Assembly: GCF_033958435.1 (NCBI RefSeq)
Contig: NC_134152.1
Coordinates: forward strand, 9,906,001 to 9,970,000
Length of the DNA: 64,000 bases
Direction: 5' to 3'
DNA from: Carettochelys insculpta
Taxonomy: Eukaryota > Chordata > Testudines > Carettochelyidae
The notes beneath the pieces are model-generated. The model saw only the letters and a program-made list of their open reading frames with translations. It had not been told where the DNA came from and ran no database searches. The position numbers and the translations under genes were made by a program. This document shows positions 51,041-60,697 of this stretch, one piece after another; position 1 is the stretch's first letter, and each line of letters begins with the position of its first letter.

Positions 51041-53345
51041 GTGCCTTCCATCTCTTCCAATGGCAGAGATCTTCTGCTGGGGCAGAGGATCCCAACCACC
51101 CAGGGGTCTGGCCACCATACTCCCACTGCCTGGGCAAACATTTTGAGCTACCCTACCAGCTCTGACTGCTGGAACCAGCTGGTGAGGTGTGAGTGGGATG
51201 ACATGCAGTGGCTTCAGAACCTCCACATGAGGAAGGAGACATTCCTGGAGCTCTGCAGCTGGCTCACCCTCTCCTTCCAATTCCAGGACACCTTCATGTG
51301 GTTCACTCTGCCCCTCATGCAGAAGGTCCCCATTGCAGTGTGTAAGCTGGACACCTCGGACAGCTACTGCTCAATGGGACAGCAATTTGGGGTGGGCTAG
51401 TCAACCATAGGGGCTGTCCTCTTGGAAGTAAGGTATGCTTGGCTTGCAGATGTGGCATGGTGTAGCCAGACAAAGTCTCCCCCTTACAAGCCAGCTTGCT
51501 CGCTGCGCCCCCCCCCCCCACCACCGAGGAGCACACAGGCCACGGAAATGGCTGCTGACAGCACAGTCTTTGATGCCCTCATTGAGGCCCAGATATGCTA
51601 GCTTATCGTGACCCTGAGAAGCAGAAAGTACAGATGGAAGGCTAACAGGCCAGACTGTCAACAAGGGTTGGGGGGGACCCTCAGAAATCACCCCAGCTGG
51701 TATTGATCGATATGATGCACACACACACACAATCACCCCAGAAGGGGAAGTGCCCCGCCCACACAAAAGAATGTCCTGTACTCTCAAATTGCTTATCTCC
51801 TGTCTTACAAGTGCAAATTAAGTAAGAAATGCCCTTGTAACAAACTGGCGTCACAAAGACAGACCAGTATGATCTGGCACCATAGACAAGAAAGAGAATA
51901 CGTAACCCAGAGGGGTATAAAAGATGGGCCCAGCAGAACTCTAACTTTGAGTGCATTCCACCAACTACCTGCTGGTCGGGTCAGGTGATTGCCTCCCGAG
52001 GTCCACTACTGGGGATGCCCAACCTCGTATTCGTCTTTCCGCGGAATTGAGTGACCGATCCAGCTTGGCTACACTGGTATCGAGAGACGCAGAGAGGGTA
52101 AGATACACCCATGCTAGGTCTCCGACTTTTTTGTGCACAGCTAAAGAATTAGAGCTCTGTAACTAGATGTCATTGTGTCAAGATATCATTGTGTTAGATG
52201 GTAACAGATATCTTTGTATTGGATTGTAACGTAACTTGTTAACACCTGTACTTTGCTAGCATATAAGAAGTAAACAGTAGCCTTTTGTAACCGCACGCTT
52301 ATAACTGTAGCTTAAATAAACTTGTAACTAGTTAAGCTCTGAGCCTGACCCTGTTAACCCTTTTGTCACTGCAACACAGCCGGCACAACAAAAAGAACTT
52401 TAACCGTTTGGTTACTACAGCCTGGCCGTGGGTGAGAGTGCTAGGAGCTGCCTGCTCTAACAGTAAAAAAACTGGGTTGCTTAGGACCCAGGGGAGTACC
52501 TCACCGCACATTACCCAGCCACCAGCTAACACATGGGGAGGGGACAAGTGGCTCTATCACTGGGGTTTGAGACATGAGGGGTCAGGTTGTGGATGCAGGG
52601 AGGCCTCTCCCTGGGGGACCATGCCACCACACCCCCACATAAGCCCACCGCCACAGGGGGTGGCCTCATGACAGGCTCAGATGGTTCAGAAAGGGAGGAC
52701 AGGGCAGGTGAGTCCCCACCAGGGCCAGGGGCACCCCTTCACACACTCACAGATATGTTCACTGACTGTTACATGCAGGTCATGAGGGTAATCAATGCCA
52801 TCCTGCTCTGAAGCGCCATCTATGCTGGGTACTTGGAGGTGGCTGTTGCTGGATTTCCCATCCTTGGCTGACCCCACTGTTTCTGTGCTGTCGGTGGCAC
52901 CCACATCACCATCCATGCCCTGGGCCATAGTGCTGCCTGTTATATCAACTGGAAGGCCTACCACTCAGTCGTGCTGCAGGCCTTGGGGGTTCATGATGCA
53001 TGGGTCTTCCAGCATCTCCCATGGGATGGAAGCAGGGCACTACATCTCCCAGTGGGATCTCATGGTCAGGGATATCACCATGTTGTTGTGCATAGTGGGG
53101 TATGCAGCCTACCCCCTCAAGCTGTGGCTCGTGTGGTTGTACACAGACCACCTGGACCTCACGCAGGATGTGGTCAATGGCCACCTCAACCAGCCATGCT
53201 ATCCCATGGATTGTGCCTTTGGCCACCTGAGCACTTAATTCAGATGCCTTCTCACCCACATGGACGTTGGGGTACACAATGTCCCCCAGATTGTGGGAGT
53301 GTGCTATAACCTTCACAACATTGCGGAGGGAAAGGAAGAGCCCTC
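51041..53345 (+). pseudogene. PIF/Harbinger transposase, broken and interrupted
   Basis: N-terminal part (51190-51400): NLHMRKETFLELCSWLTLSF, FTLPLMQKVPIAVCKLDTSD, MGQQFGVG and then a stop. After the solo LTR, the catalytic part resumes near 52775: VMRVINAILL, then, with frameshifts, CAVGGTHITIHALGHSAAC, YHSVVLQAL, and LLCIVGYAAYPLKLWLVWLY. The expected catalytic Asp residues are altered (VGGTHI for the usual DGTHI; VGYAAYP for GDAAYP) and the Glu position reads MDCAFGHLS. A GVCYNLHNIAEGKEE-like end lies at 53297-53345. All three catalytic positions are lost, so it is inactive. Confidence 0.8.
51648..52524 (+). mobile_element. solo LTR of an unrelated retrovirus
   Basis: A retroviral-like unit with TATAAAA at 51916-51922 and AATAAA at 52315-52320, about 400 bases apart, bounding a probable R region with GGTCGGGTCAGGTGATTGCC and CCGCGGAATTGAGTGACC. 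The direct repeat GCTAACA (51641-51647 and 52525-52531) may be the target duplication; a TGTCAACA start at 51656 is an alternative left end. No internal genes, so a recombination relic. It shares no sequence with the 2.7-kb LTRs. Confidence 0.6.
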
Positions 53346-55070
53346 CTCCTGATGTGGGCTGCTGAGGCTGACTCTGAGTATAAACAGCAGGCACGGACCC
53401 TGACTGCCAAGCCCACTGTGATGGGGTGTGAATCTAGGAGGCCCTCTGAGAAAGCTTTGGCCACAGGCTGCAGAGATACTCCCCAAAACACCCCCTGCAG
53501 GGTCCTCCAGACCAAATCTCTTCCCCATCCCACCATGACCTATCCCGTCCATCCCTGCCTCACCCCACCCCCCAATAACAAGAGACATGGGGGTGAAAAA
53601 GTAAAGTCTTAAATGTACAAAACCTTGTGCAAAATGAAAAGTGTGGGAATAACTGTACATTGTGGAACAAGGATTAACTATATACATGGGAGCCTTGGGA
53701 CAGGGGGTGGTCACATCTGAACTTGGAACAGCGGGGCTTGGGATGGGGATGGAGGCCTTAGTCCTCAGAGGAGGTGGTGGGCCATGAGCCATAGCAGATG
53801 GAAGATCCCCTCCCACCCTGTGTTTGGGGTCCCCATAGGGGCTGGGATCATAGGAGGTAGCTCCGTGGGAGGGCTTCAGGAGGCTCAGGTTTGGCAGGAG
53901 AAGTAGGGGACTGGGAGGTCGTGGGGGACAGGTGGCTGGCAAAGCAGTACTCAGCATGGCCATCAGCTACCAGGTGAAGCCCATCATGAAGGCTGGGGGG
54001 TTTCAGGTGGGAGCAGGGCAGCAGGTGCAGTAGGTAGGGGGAAGAGGGGCTGGCAGCGGTAGTGGGGGCAGCTGGGGAGCAGCAAGGGTAGCAGAGGCAG
54101 CAGGGACAGCAAGGGGTGAGGGGAAGAAGCAGAGGTGGGAGGCTGGGAAGACTGCTCCCTCAGGATTGTCCCCAGGTGGGCCATGAATTTGGCCCAACCC
54201 TCCTGCCACCACACCTGTCTCCTCCACCCACCACCACCACTCTGCCTGGTCATTCTGGTGCCTCAGGGAGGTCATGTAGGCCAAGGCATCATCCTGGGCT
54301 TGCCAACATGCCCTCCGGGCACAGGCCTGCCCTCACACCAGTAATGGTGGTGCCCTGGCCCTCTCCTTCACACTCCCAGACTTCCTGGCTCCATGACCTG
54401 GATGGAGCTGGTGGTGTGGTAGGGCTTGCTTGGCCCTTGGATAGCTCAGCTGTCAGACTGGAAGGGGAGAGAGATGGTAAGTCAGTCCCACAACATAGCC
54501 TCGAGGACTGTGCTCCCTACCCTGAATAGGCATCAGCTGCCCGCTCCCTGGCCCCTCTCCTCTGGCCAACAGCCCAGAAGGATCCCAGGCACTGAGGGAC
54601 CCCCACATGGGTGGGTCACACACCAGATACAGCCCAGGCCTCCTCCACCCAACCTCCTCCCCACATATACAGCTCATGGAACTACCTGTGGAAGTGGGTG
54701 CTGACTGTCACCTGTGGCCATGTCTGCAAGTCAGGAGCCGTGGCCTTCTGGGGTGCATCTGGGCTGGGGCCAACAGCCATGTGGCTGTCCACTTCTACCC
54801 ATGGCAGCGGATGGTGCCCCCGCCTCCACAGTCCAGGGGTGCATGACTGTGGGGACCCTTGAACAGGTCTGAGGATGCCTGGCTCAGTGTGGTCTGGCTG
54901 TAGGATGCTGAGACCATGGTGATCACAAGGGTCCCGTGGCTTGACTCTGGGTCCGATGGCAGTTCCAGCTCTGGCTGGGTGGTCTGGCTTGATAGCCCAG
55001 CTGCTCTGCCTCAGTGTGCCACAAGGCCTCCTCTGCCACAGTGCAAAGGAAGGTGTGTGTGGTGGGGAAG
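53346..55070. other. Harbinger interior, non-coding or unreadable
   Basis: GC-rich sequence between the transposase end and the Myb-like remnant. Many short open frames on both strands are compositional and show no domain. AATAAAATG-free; no polyadenylation signal is convincing. Confidence 0.45.
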
Positions 55071-55074
55071 AGCT

Positions 55075-55445
55075 GTCCTCACCTTCAGGAGGCTGTGCAG
55101 CTCTTTGTAGAAGGGGCAGGTAGAGGCTCCTTCCCCTGACTTCCTGCCCATGTCCCTGGCCCTAGCTTATGCCTGGCGCAGCTCTTTCAGTTTGCAGTAC
55201 ACCTGCTCCAGTGTCTGGGTGAGGTGTCCACAGGCTGCCAAGCTGGTGCCAAGCCAGTCATAGGCGCGAGCATTCTGCCTCTTGCCAGTGGTCTCCTGGA
55301 GCACAGTCTTGTCATTCCAAAGACCCAGGAGCTTGGGACCCCTCGGAAGGCTTCCTGGGGGGTCCCTGAGGCCTTCTGATTGTCAGCCACTGTGTGAATG
55401 TATGCCCCAGAGGCTTGGTATGAGGGCATGGGTCTCAGCAGCTCA
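55075..55445 (-). pseudogene. Myb/SANT-like partner of Harbinger transposase, broken
   Basis: Reading downward on the minus strand: NARAYDWLGTSLAACGHLTQ, LEQVYCKLKELRQA, then after a stop, ARARDMGRKSGEGASTCPFY and KELHSLL. This is the trihelix/Myb-like DNA-binding domain that accompanies Harbinger transposases and helps them bind the termini. Frameshifts and at least one stop are present. It runs opposite to the transposase, as is common in these elements. Confidence 0.72.
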
Positions 55446-55654
55446 TTTCCTTGCTGCTTCCATGCTCTTAGCTTCTAGCCATGGGGTTTCTGGAGCTCCC
55501 TGAGCCTTTAAAAGAAGATGGATGCAGAGAACATAGAGCTCTGATTGCACTGGCCAGGGCGTCTCCCAGTTCCAGCGGGCTGGCGCCATGGAGGACTGCT
55601 CTTTTGAAAAGAGGGCCCTGGAGGAATCCACACGCCCTTTTTTTCCAGAAGAAT

Positions 55655-55785
55655 ATTTAGTGCATAACCTCAGCAGTTTAAGCTAAAAGCTAAGGCTGTA
55701 GAAGAGACTGATTCTTTCTCTATGTACATGGTCTAAGCATTGCTGCATGGGACAGTGAACCACACACAGTAGGTGTATGGTTTTT
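55655..55785 (+). repeat. dispersed repeat copy, partner of 38100-38300
   Basis: TTAGTGCATAACCTCAGCAG, AAGCTAAAAGCTAAGGCTGT, AGACTGATTCTTTCTC and TGCATGGGACAGTGAACC repeat the block order at 38170-38300 in the same direction. Confidence 0.6.
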
Positions 55786-55789
55786 ACAT

Positions 55790-56848
55790 GTATTTTTGGG
55801 CTCTGCCTCCCATGTCAGCAAGGTTAGTAGTGGCAGCTCCAGCTTCTAGGTCTGCCAGCTGCTTCTTCACTATAAATAAGCTTTAATAGCTAGTACAGCA
55901 GAGGTAGAAATAGCTGTTTTGTGATTTGTGCCTCACCTCTCAAACAAGCCACCACTGCCTATTAGTAATCAAACGAATCATTTATGGGGGCAATATTCCG
56001 GTGTGCATTTTTGCCCCCATGACTCAGAATTTGTGGCGTGGTTAGCAGTCCAGAAAATCACGTCAGTTTATTTAAGAGAACTATCCTATATTTCATGCTC
56101 ATTTGTCTCTCTTGTTTCCTCTTTCCATACAGTTATTAATTGCTTAAGCGTTTCTTTGAGCATGTCTTCTCCTCCTGTACATAGGCACTTCTAGTCCATC
56201 TTCTTTTCCAGTGCTTTCACCACCATGCATACTTCATATATTCCCTTTGGGCACAACATGCTAGCTTATCTCAGTGCAGCAGGAACAAATAGTTCTAACT
56301 CAGACATGCAAGGACGTTCACACTCTTGGGTATCCAAGATGCAGAATGCACTTAACCCAGTGACAGAAGGTTAAAGCAAAGGTAGGACAAGATTTCATCC
56401 CTTTTTCATCTCCTGACAGGGGATTCTTTGACTTAAGGAGACTGGATTCAGATTTTGGTTTCTTTTTATTTTCTATTTTGTCTATAACCTTCATAGATGC
56501 AAGAGCTACATAATCAGTAATACAGAGCTCCCCATTTAAACAGATATTTACCATACTGGAGATTGTCAGTGAAACATGTGAATATCCTTCCTCTGTATAA
56601 AATTTACCTGAGTGCCCAGGGTGACTTTATTTTAAGTATCAATTTTTTTAATGTTATAGCTGATATTGCAAGTATTTAATTTCTGCACAGATGCATGATA
56701 GCTTCACTATATTTTGAAACTCTTAAATAGGTCAGATTCTTCTTTCCCACACACAGATGTAAATTTTTAGAGTAACTCTAACTTCTGTTGAGTTGCAATG
56801 GCATGAACCTGGAATATATGAGCAGAAAGTATCACTCTGTAATATAAT
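55790..56848. other. no gene recognised
   Basis: AT-rich; no supported gene, RNA or repeat family. Confidence 0.4.
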
Positions 56849-56851
56849 GAA

Positions 56852-57066
56852 GTGGGGAGCAATAGCTCAGTCGTTTGAGCATCAGCCTGCTAAACCCAGA
56901 GTTGTGAGTTCAAAGTATTTAACTCCATTTATGGGGCTATTTAGGGATCTGGGGCAAATAGATTTAAAAAAAAATGTCAGGGATGGTGCTTGGTCCTGCT
57001 CAGAGGGCAGGGGACTAGACTTGATGACCTCTCAAGGTCACTTCCAGCTCTACGAGATACGTCTAT
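56852..57066 (+). mobile_element. tortoise Pol III SINE (Cry type)
   Basis: tRNA-derived head with an A box in TAGCTCAGTCGTTTGAGC and a B box in GTTGTGAGTTCAAAG, then the conserved body GGGGCTATTTAGGGATCTGG, GGTCCTGCTCAGAGGGCAGG and ACTAGACTTGATGACCTCTC. The tail resembles the CR1 3' end (CAAGGTCACTTCCAGCTCTA), consistent with mobilisation by CR1. This family is a marker of cryptodiran turtles (known from memory). The copy is diverged and carries an internal poly-A stretch. Confidence 0.82.
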
Positions 57067-57069
57067 TTC

Positions 57070-57395
57070 CATATATTAACTATACTAATTAAATATTATT
57101 ATAAGATGAAAAATGCGCTAGATGGAATTAGTGGTACACTACTAGAGAATGCAATGAACTGTGCATGATAACCGGTTTAGTCATGTAGTGCTTGTTGCAG
57201 GATTGAGGCCTTGTAAAGTAAACTGTTTCAGGGCAGCTACTGTGTCTTCTTGCCTATGAGTAGTAACAGTGCATAGCACAGCGGATACTGATAGTAACCT
57301 TGAAGTGCTGCTGCAGTCCAAACAATGTCAGACTGTCCATCATTTATAAGGCCAGATTTAACCTAAGAAAGAAAATCAATTTTAGATATGCAACT
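57070..57395. other. no gene recognised
   Basis: A segment near 57265 (AACAGTGCATAGCACAGCGG) resembles repeat debris at 36830. No gene. Confidence 0.4.
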
Positions 57396-57399
57396 CCAA

Positions 57400-57650
57400 C
57401 TACAAGAATTGTGTACATGGAGTCGCTGTATCTAAGACCGACTTTTGCCACCATCCCCACAGGGGGAGGTCAATGGGAGAAACTCTCCGATTCACTTCCC
57501 TTACTTCTCGTGACTGCAAGGAGTACCAGGGTTGATGGGCATGACATGACAGTTCGATTTAGTGTGGCTTGACTAGGCATGCTAAATCAAACCACAGAAG
57601 ATCAACTACCAGCACATCAATCTTCCGGTAAGTGTAGCTATGCCATAACA
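57400..57650. mobile_element. MITE remnant ending AAGTGTAGCTATGCC
   Basis: The right end reads CAATCTTCCGGTAAGTGTAG then CTATGCC, a terminal-repeat type ending in a degraded GTAGACATGCC. The interior has GGAGGTCAATGGGAGAAACT and GATTCACTTCCCTTACTTCT, and a CTAAATCAAACC / GATTTAGTGTGG inverted pair. The left end is unclear. Confidence 0.55.
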
Positions 57651-58530
57651 GATGTAACTTAGGGATGAGACGATCTTACCAATAACCAAAGCAATATGTG
57701 TTCATTCACCAGCCCAGGCACAAAATCTACTTGCTCACCCTTTTCTATAATGATTGGTACTAAAGGGAAATAATATAGAGATTTATACTTGGTTAATTAC
57801 TTAGGACATACTTCTGTTTTGTGCCAGTGTTAGAGGAGAATCTTCAAATCTACCCATCCTGAGACAGGGGACAAGCAGAATTTCGAGAGGCATATACATC
57901 TTTAATGACAAGTACAACACAGGCACTCGTTCTGGTAAGCTGATCAAGAATGTATTTTACATAGTTGTGAAATGTTCACTGTTCCAACCTGCTGCTTCAG
58001 TTACTTCACTTTCTTCAACAGTCTCTGCTGCCTCTGCTTCCCAGGAAATGTATGGCTCTCCACTCTAAATTACCTTCAATCTGGCAGCATAGAGATTGAT
58101 GTAGTCATGTTCAGCTGAAGAGAAACTTTTTTTTCTTCTTCTTCCTTTCCGACTACAGTTAATTCCTATCTCTTGTCATGGATTAAAGAACTCAAGTCTG
58201 GTGGAAAAACAACAGTTTGCCCACTTCCCATTTTATTCTGCTTTGTCTGTGTTACTCTGCTTCAAGTCAATTACTTTTTTATAATGGGATCATCGTGCTA
58301 TGCCTGGAGCTCTCATAAAGACATGGTACTAAAATTCCATGCAAATGTGATTTTTTTCCTCTCACTATCCATGCTTAGGACCTTTTCATGAATTTCAGAT
58401 CAGCCTGACCCTCTCTGTTGGGATGCCCAAAACCATAAGTATCATGACAATGCTGTTGATTTTCCAAAGGCTGTAATCTGCTTTCAGGAGCTGCTTAATG
58501 TTTAAACACAGTTGTCTCTCCTTTGTGGCT
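57651..58530. other. no gene recognised
   Basis: AT-rich sequence with no supported feature. Confidence 0.4.
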
Positions 58531-58535
58531 TTTAT

Positions 58536-58835
58536 TTACACAATTTCTCTCTTTGTTGTTTGAGTTTCAATTGACTCCTCTCGCTTTTCAGCTCCCTCCA
58601 GCCTTCCCTCAATTTTATTTACCTTGGTCTCTAAGGAGGCCAGGGAAGCTTGAAGGTTATCGATTTTGAAATGAAGAGATTCAAGAGGTTCTTTTATTGA
58701 GGTGTCTTGTAAAGTGTTTAAGGGTGGACAAGCAGTTCTGGGTACAGAATATGATGGTGTGTCTGCAACGTGGGCTTCCTTCGTCCACTGAGCAAAGGAG
58801 TGTGCTTTGTTGTCCTTATGCTTGTTTCTAAGCAT
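58536..58835 (-). CDS. small unrecognised ORF with coiled coil, downstream member of the pair
   Basis: 99 codons. The N-terminal half is polar (MLRNKHKDNKAHSFAQW); the C-terminal half from about residue 50 is a predicted coiled coil by heptad pattern (LESLHFKIDNLQASLASLET, KVNKIEGRLEGAEKREE). The stop runs into a polyadenylation hexamer (TGTAAATAAAAG), as at the end of a compact transcription unit. The coiled coil recalls oligomerising proteins such as LINE ORF1 or viral phosphoproteins, but no specific match is recognised. Confidence 0.35.
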   Translation of the reverse strand: MLRNKHKDNKAHSFAQWTKEAHVADTPSYSVPRTACPPLNTLQDTSIKEPLESLHFKIDNLQASLASLETKVNKIEGRLEGAEKREESIETQTTKREIV

Positions 58836-59043
58836 TTTTTAGCATGTGTGCGTTAATCTGTTTACAAGTGTGTAGTAAAACGTCCAGATATGATGAACCG
58901 CAAGGGCTTAGACCCACTGAATTTTCGGTTGTTTGATAGGCTTGCAACAATGCAGCAGGATCAATGTCCTTGTATAGGAGGGTGCAGGCTTTGTCAGATA
59001 ATCCATGCTCATCTAAATTGGTATAAATAAGTCTGTCCATCAT
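58828..59043 (-). CDS. small unrecognised ORF, upstream member of an overlapping pair
   Basis: 71 codons from two tandem ATGs (MMDRLIYTNLDEHG). It is hydrophilic with three Cys (ACTLLYKD, SPCGSS, HTCKQI) and no membrane segment. It ends in MLKNA and TAG; the stop overlaps the start of the following ORF in ATGCTTAG. I recognise no family. It could be a relic of an integrated virus, an ORF1 of a retroelement, or a chance frame; the lack of defects and the tight overlap argue mildly for a real bicistronic unit. Confidence 0.35.
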   Translation of the reverse strand: MMDRLIYTNLDEHGLSDKACTLLYKDIDPAALLQAYQTTENSVGLSPCGSSYLDVLLHTCKQINAHMLKNA

Positions 59044-59099
59044 TCATGTGGCATGTAATCTGAGGGACAAGATGTTCCATTGGAGCTGTTGCACCTCTC

Positions 59100-60117
59100 C
59101 TTCCCCAACAGCTACACAGCAGCCCTATTTTGAAACAAGCTATTCCAGAATAGCTATTTTGAAATACATCTGCGACACACATAAATGTATTTTAAAATAG
59201 CACTTGGCTATTTCAAAAAACATAGTCTGCACACTTAATGCTTATTTCAAAATATCACCTATTTCAGAATGACTATTTTGAAACAGGTGCTATTAAAACA
59301 GGGAAGAGCACTTCTTTAGAAATTGCTATTTTGAAGTAAGCATTATCCCACACCTTGGCTGTGTCTACACTAGCCCCAAACTTCAAAATGGCCACACAAA
59401 TGGCCATTTCAAAGTTTACTAATGAAGCACTGAAATGCATATTCAGTGCTTCATTAGCATGCGGGAGGCCGCGGCACTTCAAAATTGATGCGGCTCACCA
59501 CCGCGCGGCTCGTCCCAAAGGGGCTCCTTTTCGAAAGGACCCCACCTACTTCAAAGTCCCCTTAGTCCCATGAGCTGATGGGAATAAGGGGACTTCGAAG
59601 TAGGCGGGGTCCTTTCGAAAAGGAGCCCCATGGGGACGAGCCGCGCAGTGGCAAGGCACGTCAATTTCGAAGTGCCACGGCCGCCCACATGCTAATGAAG
59701 CGCTGAATATACATTTCAGTGCTTCATTAGTAAACTTTGAAATGGCCATTTGCGAGGACATTTTGAAGTTTGGGGCTAGTGTAGACACGGCCAAGATGTG
59801 GGATAATGCTTACTGATAATGCTTACATGCTAATGAAGCGCTGAATATGCATTTCAGCGCTTCATTAGTAAACTTTGAAATGGCCATTTACATGGCCATT
59901 TCGAAGTTTGGGGCTAGTGTAGATGTAGCCCTTAACAGCACCTATTTTGACAGTTATTTTGACTTAGGCACTACTTCTCCTGCATTGAGGTTTACCGCTG
60001 TCAAAATAATGCACCCGCTATTTCAATTTTTTTTTAAATAGTGTGTGTGTAGTTTATATAACACCAAAGTTATTTCAAAATAACAGATGTTACCTCAAAA
60101 CAACTTGGCTGTGTGGG
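59100..60117. mobile_element. stacked MITE remnants
   Basis: Sequence of TTTCAAAATAAC-type MITE debris (59120-59350 and 59930-60117) surrounds two copies of the GGCTGTGTCTACAC family. One complete copy is at 59357-59792 and one right-half copy at 59826-59930. The outer motif GCATTATCCCACACCTTGGC at 59340 and its inverse GATGTGGGATAATGC at 59795 show further symmetry around the complete copy. Confidence 0.65.
59357..59792. mobile_element. 436-bp palindromic MITE, same family as 34089-34524
   Basis: Left end GGCTGTGTCTACACTAGCCC, right end GGGGCTAGTGTAGACACGGC(C). Arms contain AAATGGCCA and TGCTTCATTAGCATGCGG blocks like the 34.1-kb copy; both are 436 bp. No coding capacity. Confidence 0.85.
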
Positions 60118-60191
60118 TGTAGTAGTAGTAGTAGCATCCTTCAGTCTATGTAGACTATGGATCTTGCCCTTCATAGTTCCATTTGGGATCA

Positions 60192-60686
60192 TCATTTGCC
60201 GCATCGACTGTGACTGTGAAGGCCCATATGAGAGTGACAGTCCTTGCTGCATCTGTTGCATGTGTAATGGGTGCCTGGCAGGTCCTTACTGTGCTTTCTG
60301 TGGGCTCGCTTCTCCTCTGCTAGCTGTCTGATCCTCTTCTCACCCTTCTGAAGGCCCTTGTGTAGTTCCTGCCTCCATCTGCTGCAATCATCTGCCAGCT
60401 CCTCCCAGCTGTCCGGCTCGATGTCTACCTCCCTGAGGTCCCTCTTGCAAACATCTTTGTAGTGCAACTGGGGGCATCCGGGAGGTCTTTTGCCAGAGCC
60501 TAGCTCGCCATACAGGATGTCTTTTGGGATCCTTCCATCATTCATCCTGTGAACATGGCCAAGCCAGCAGAGTCGCCGCTGCCTGATGAGGGTGTGCATG
60601 GTTGGGATTCCAGCTTGCTCAATGACGGTAGTGTTGGACACTCTGTCCTTCCACAATATTCCAAGGATGCGCCTGAGGCAGCGCAA
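60192..60686 (-). pseudogene. LINE ORF2 C-terminus with Cys-His finger
   Basis: 165 codons open: MRCLRRILGILWKDRV, RRLCWLGHVHRMNDGRIPKD, LYGELGSGKRPPGCPQL and the end CNRCSKDCHSHMGLHSHSRC, a CCHH-like finger found at the end of this LINE's ORF2. It is separated from the RT part by a break at about 60687-60697. Confidence 0.8.
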
Positions 60687-60697
60687 GTGGAAGACGT

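Larger units (their letters stand above)
50920..55650 (+). mobile_element. PIF/Harbinger transposon, right part
   Basis: Continues the element begun at 38310 after the retroviral insertion. It encodes transposase on the plus strand and a Myb/SANT-like protein on the minus strand, the usual two-gene Harbinger plan, and is interrupted by a solo LTR near 51.65-52.52 kb. The right terminal repeat is not obvious. Both genes are broken. Confidence 0.75.

Noticed and set aside
51712..51732. CA repeat inside the solo LTR as a separate feature
   Set aside because: Only about nine CA units; an ordinary microsatellite.
53313..53963. 216-codon minus-strand ORF in the second Harbinger
   Set aside because: Pro/Ser-rich frame without a domain in GC-rich non-coding interior; Myb-like similarity lies further right.
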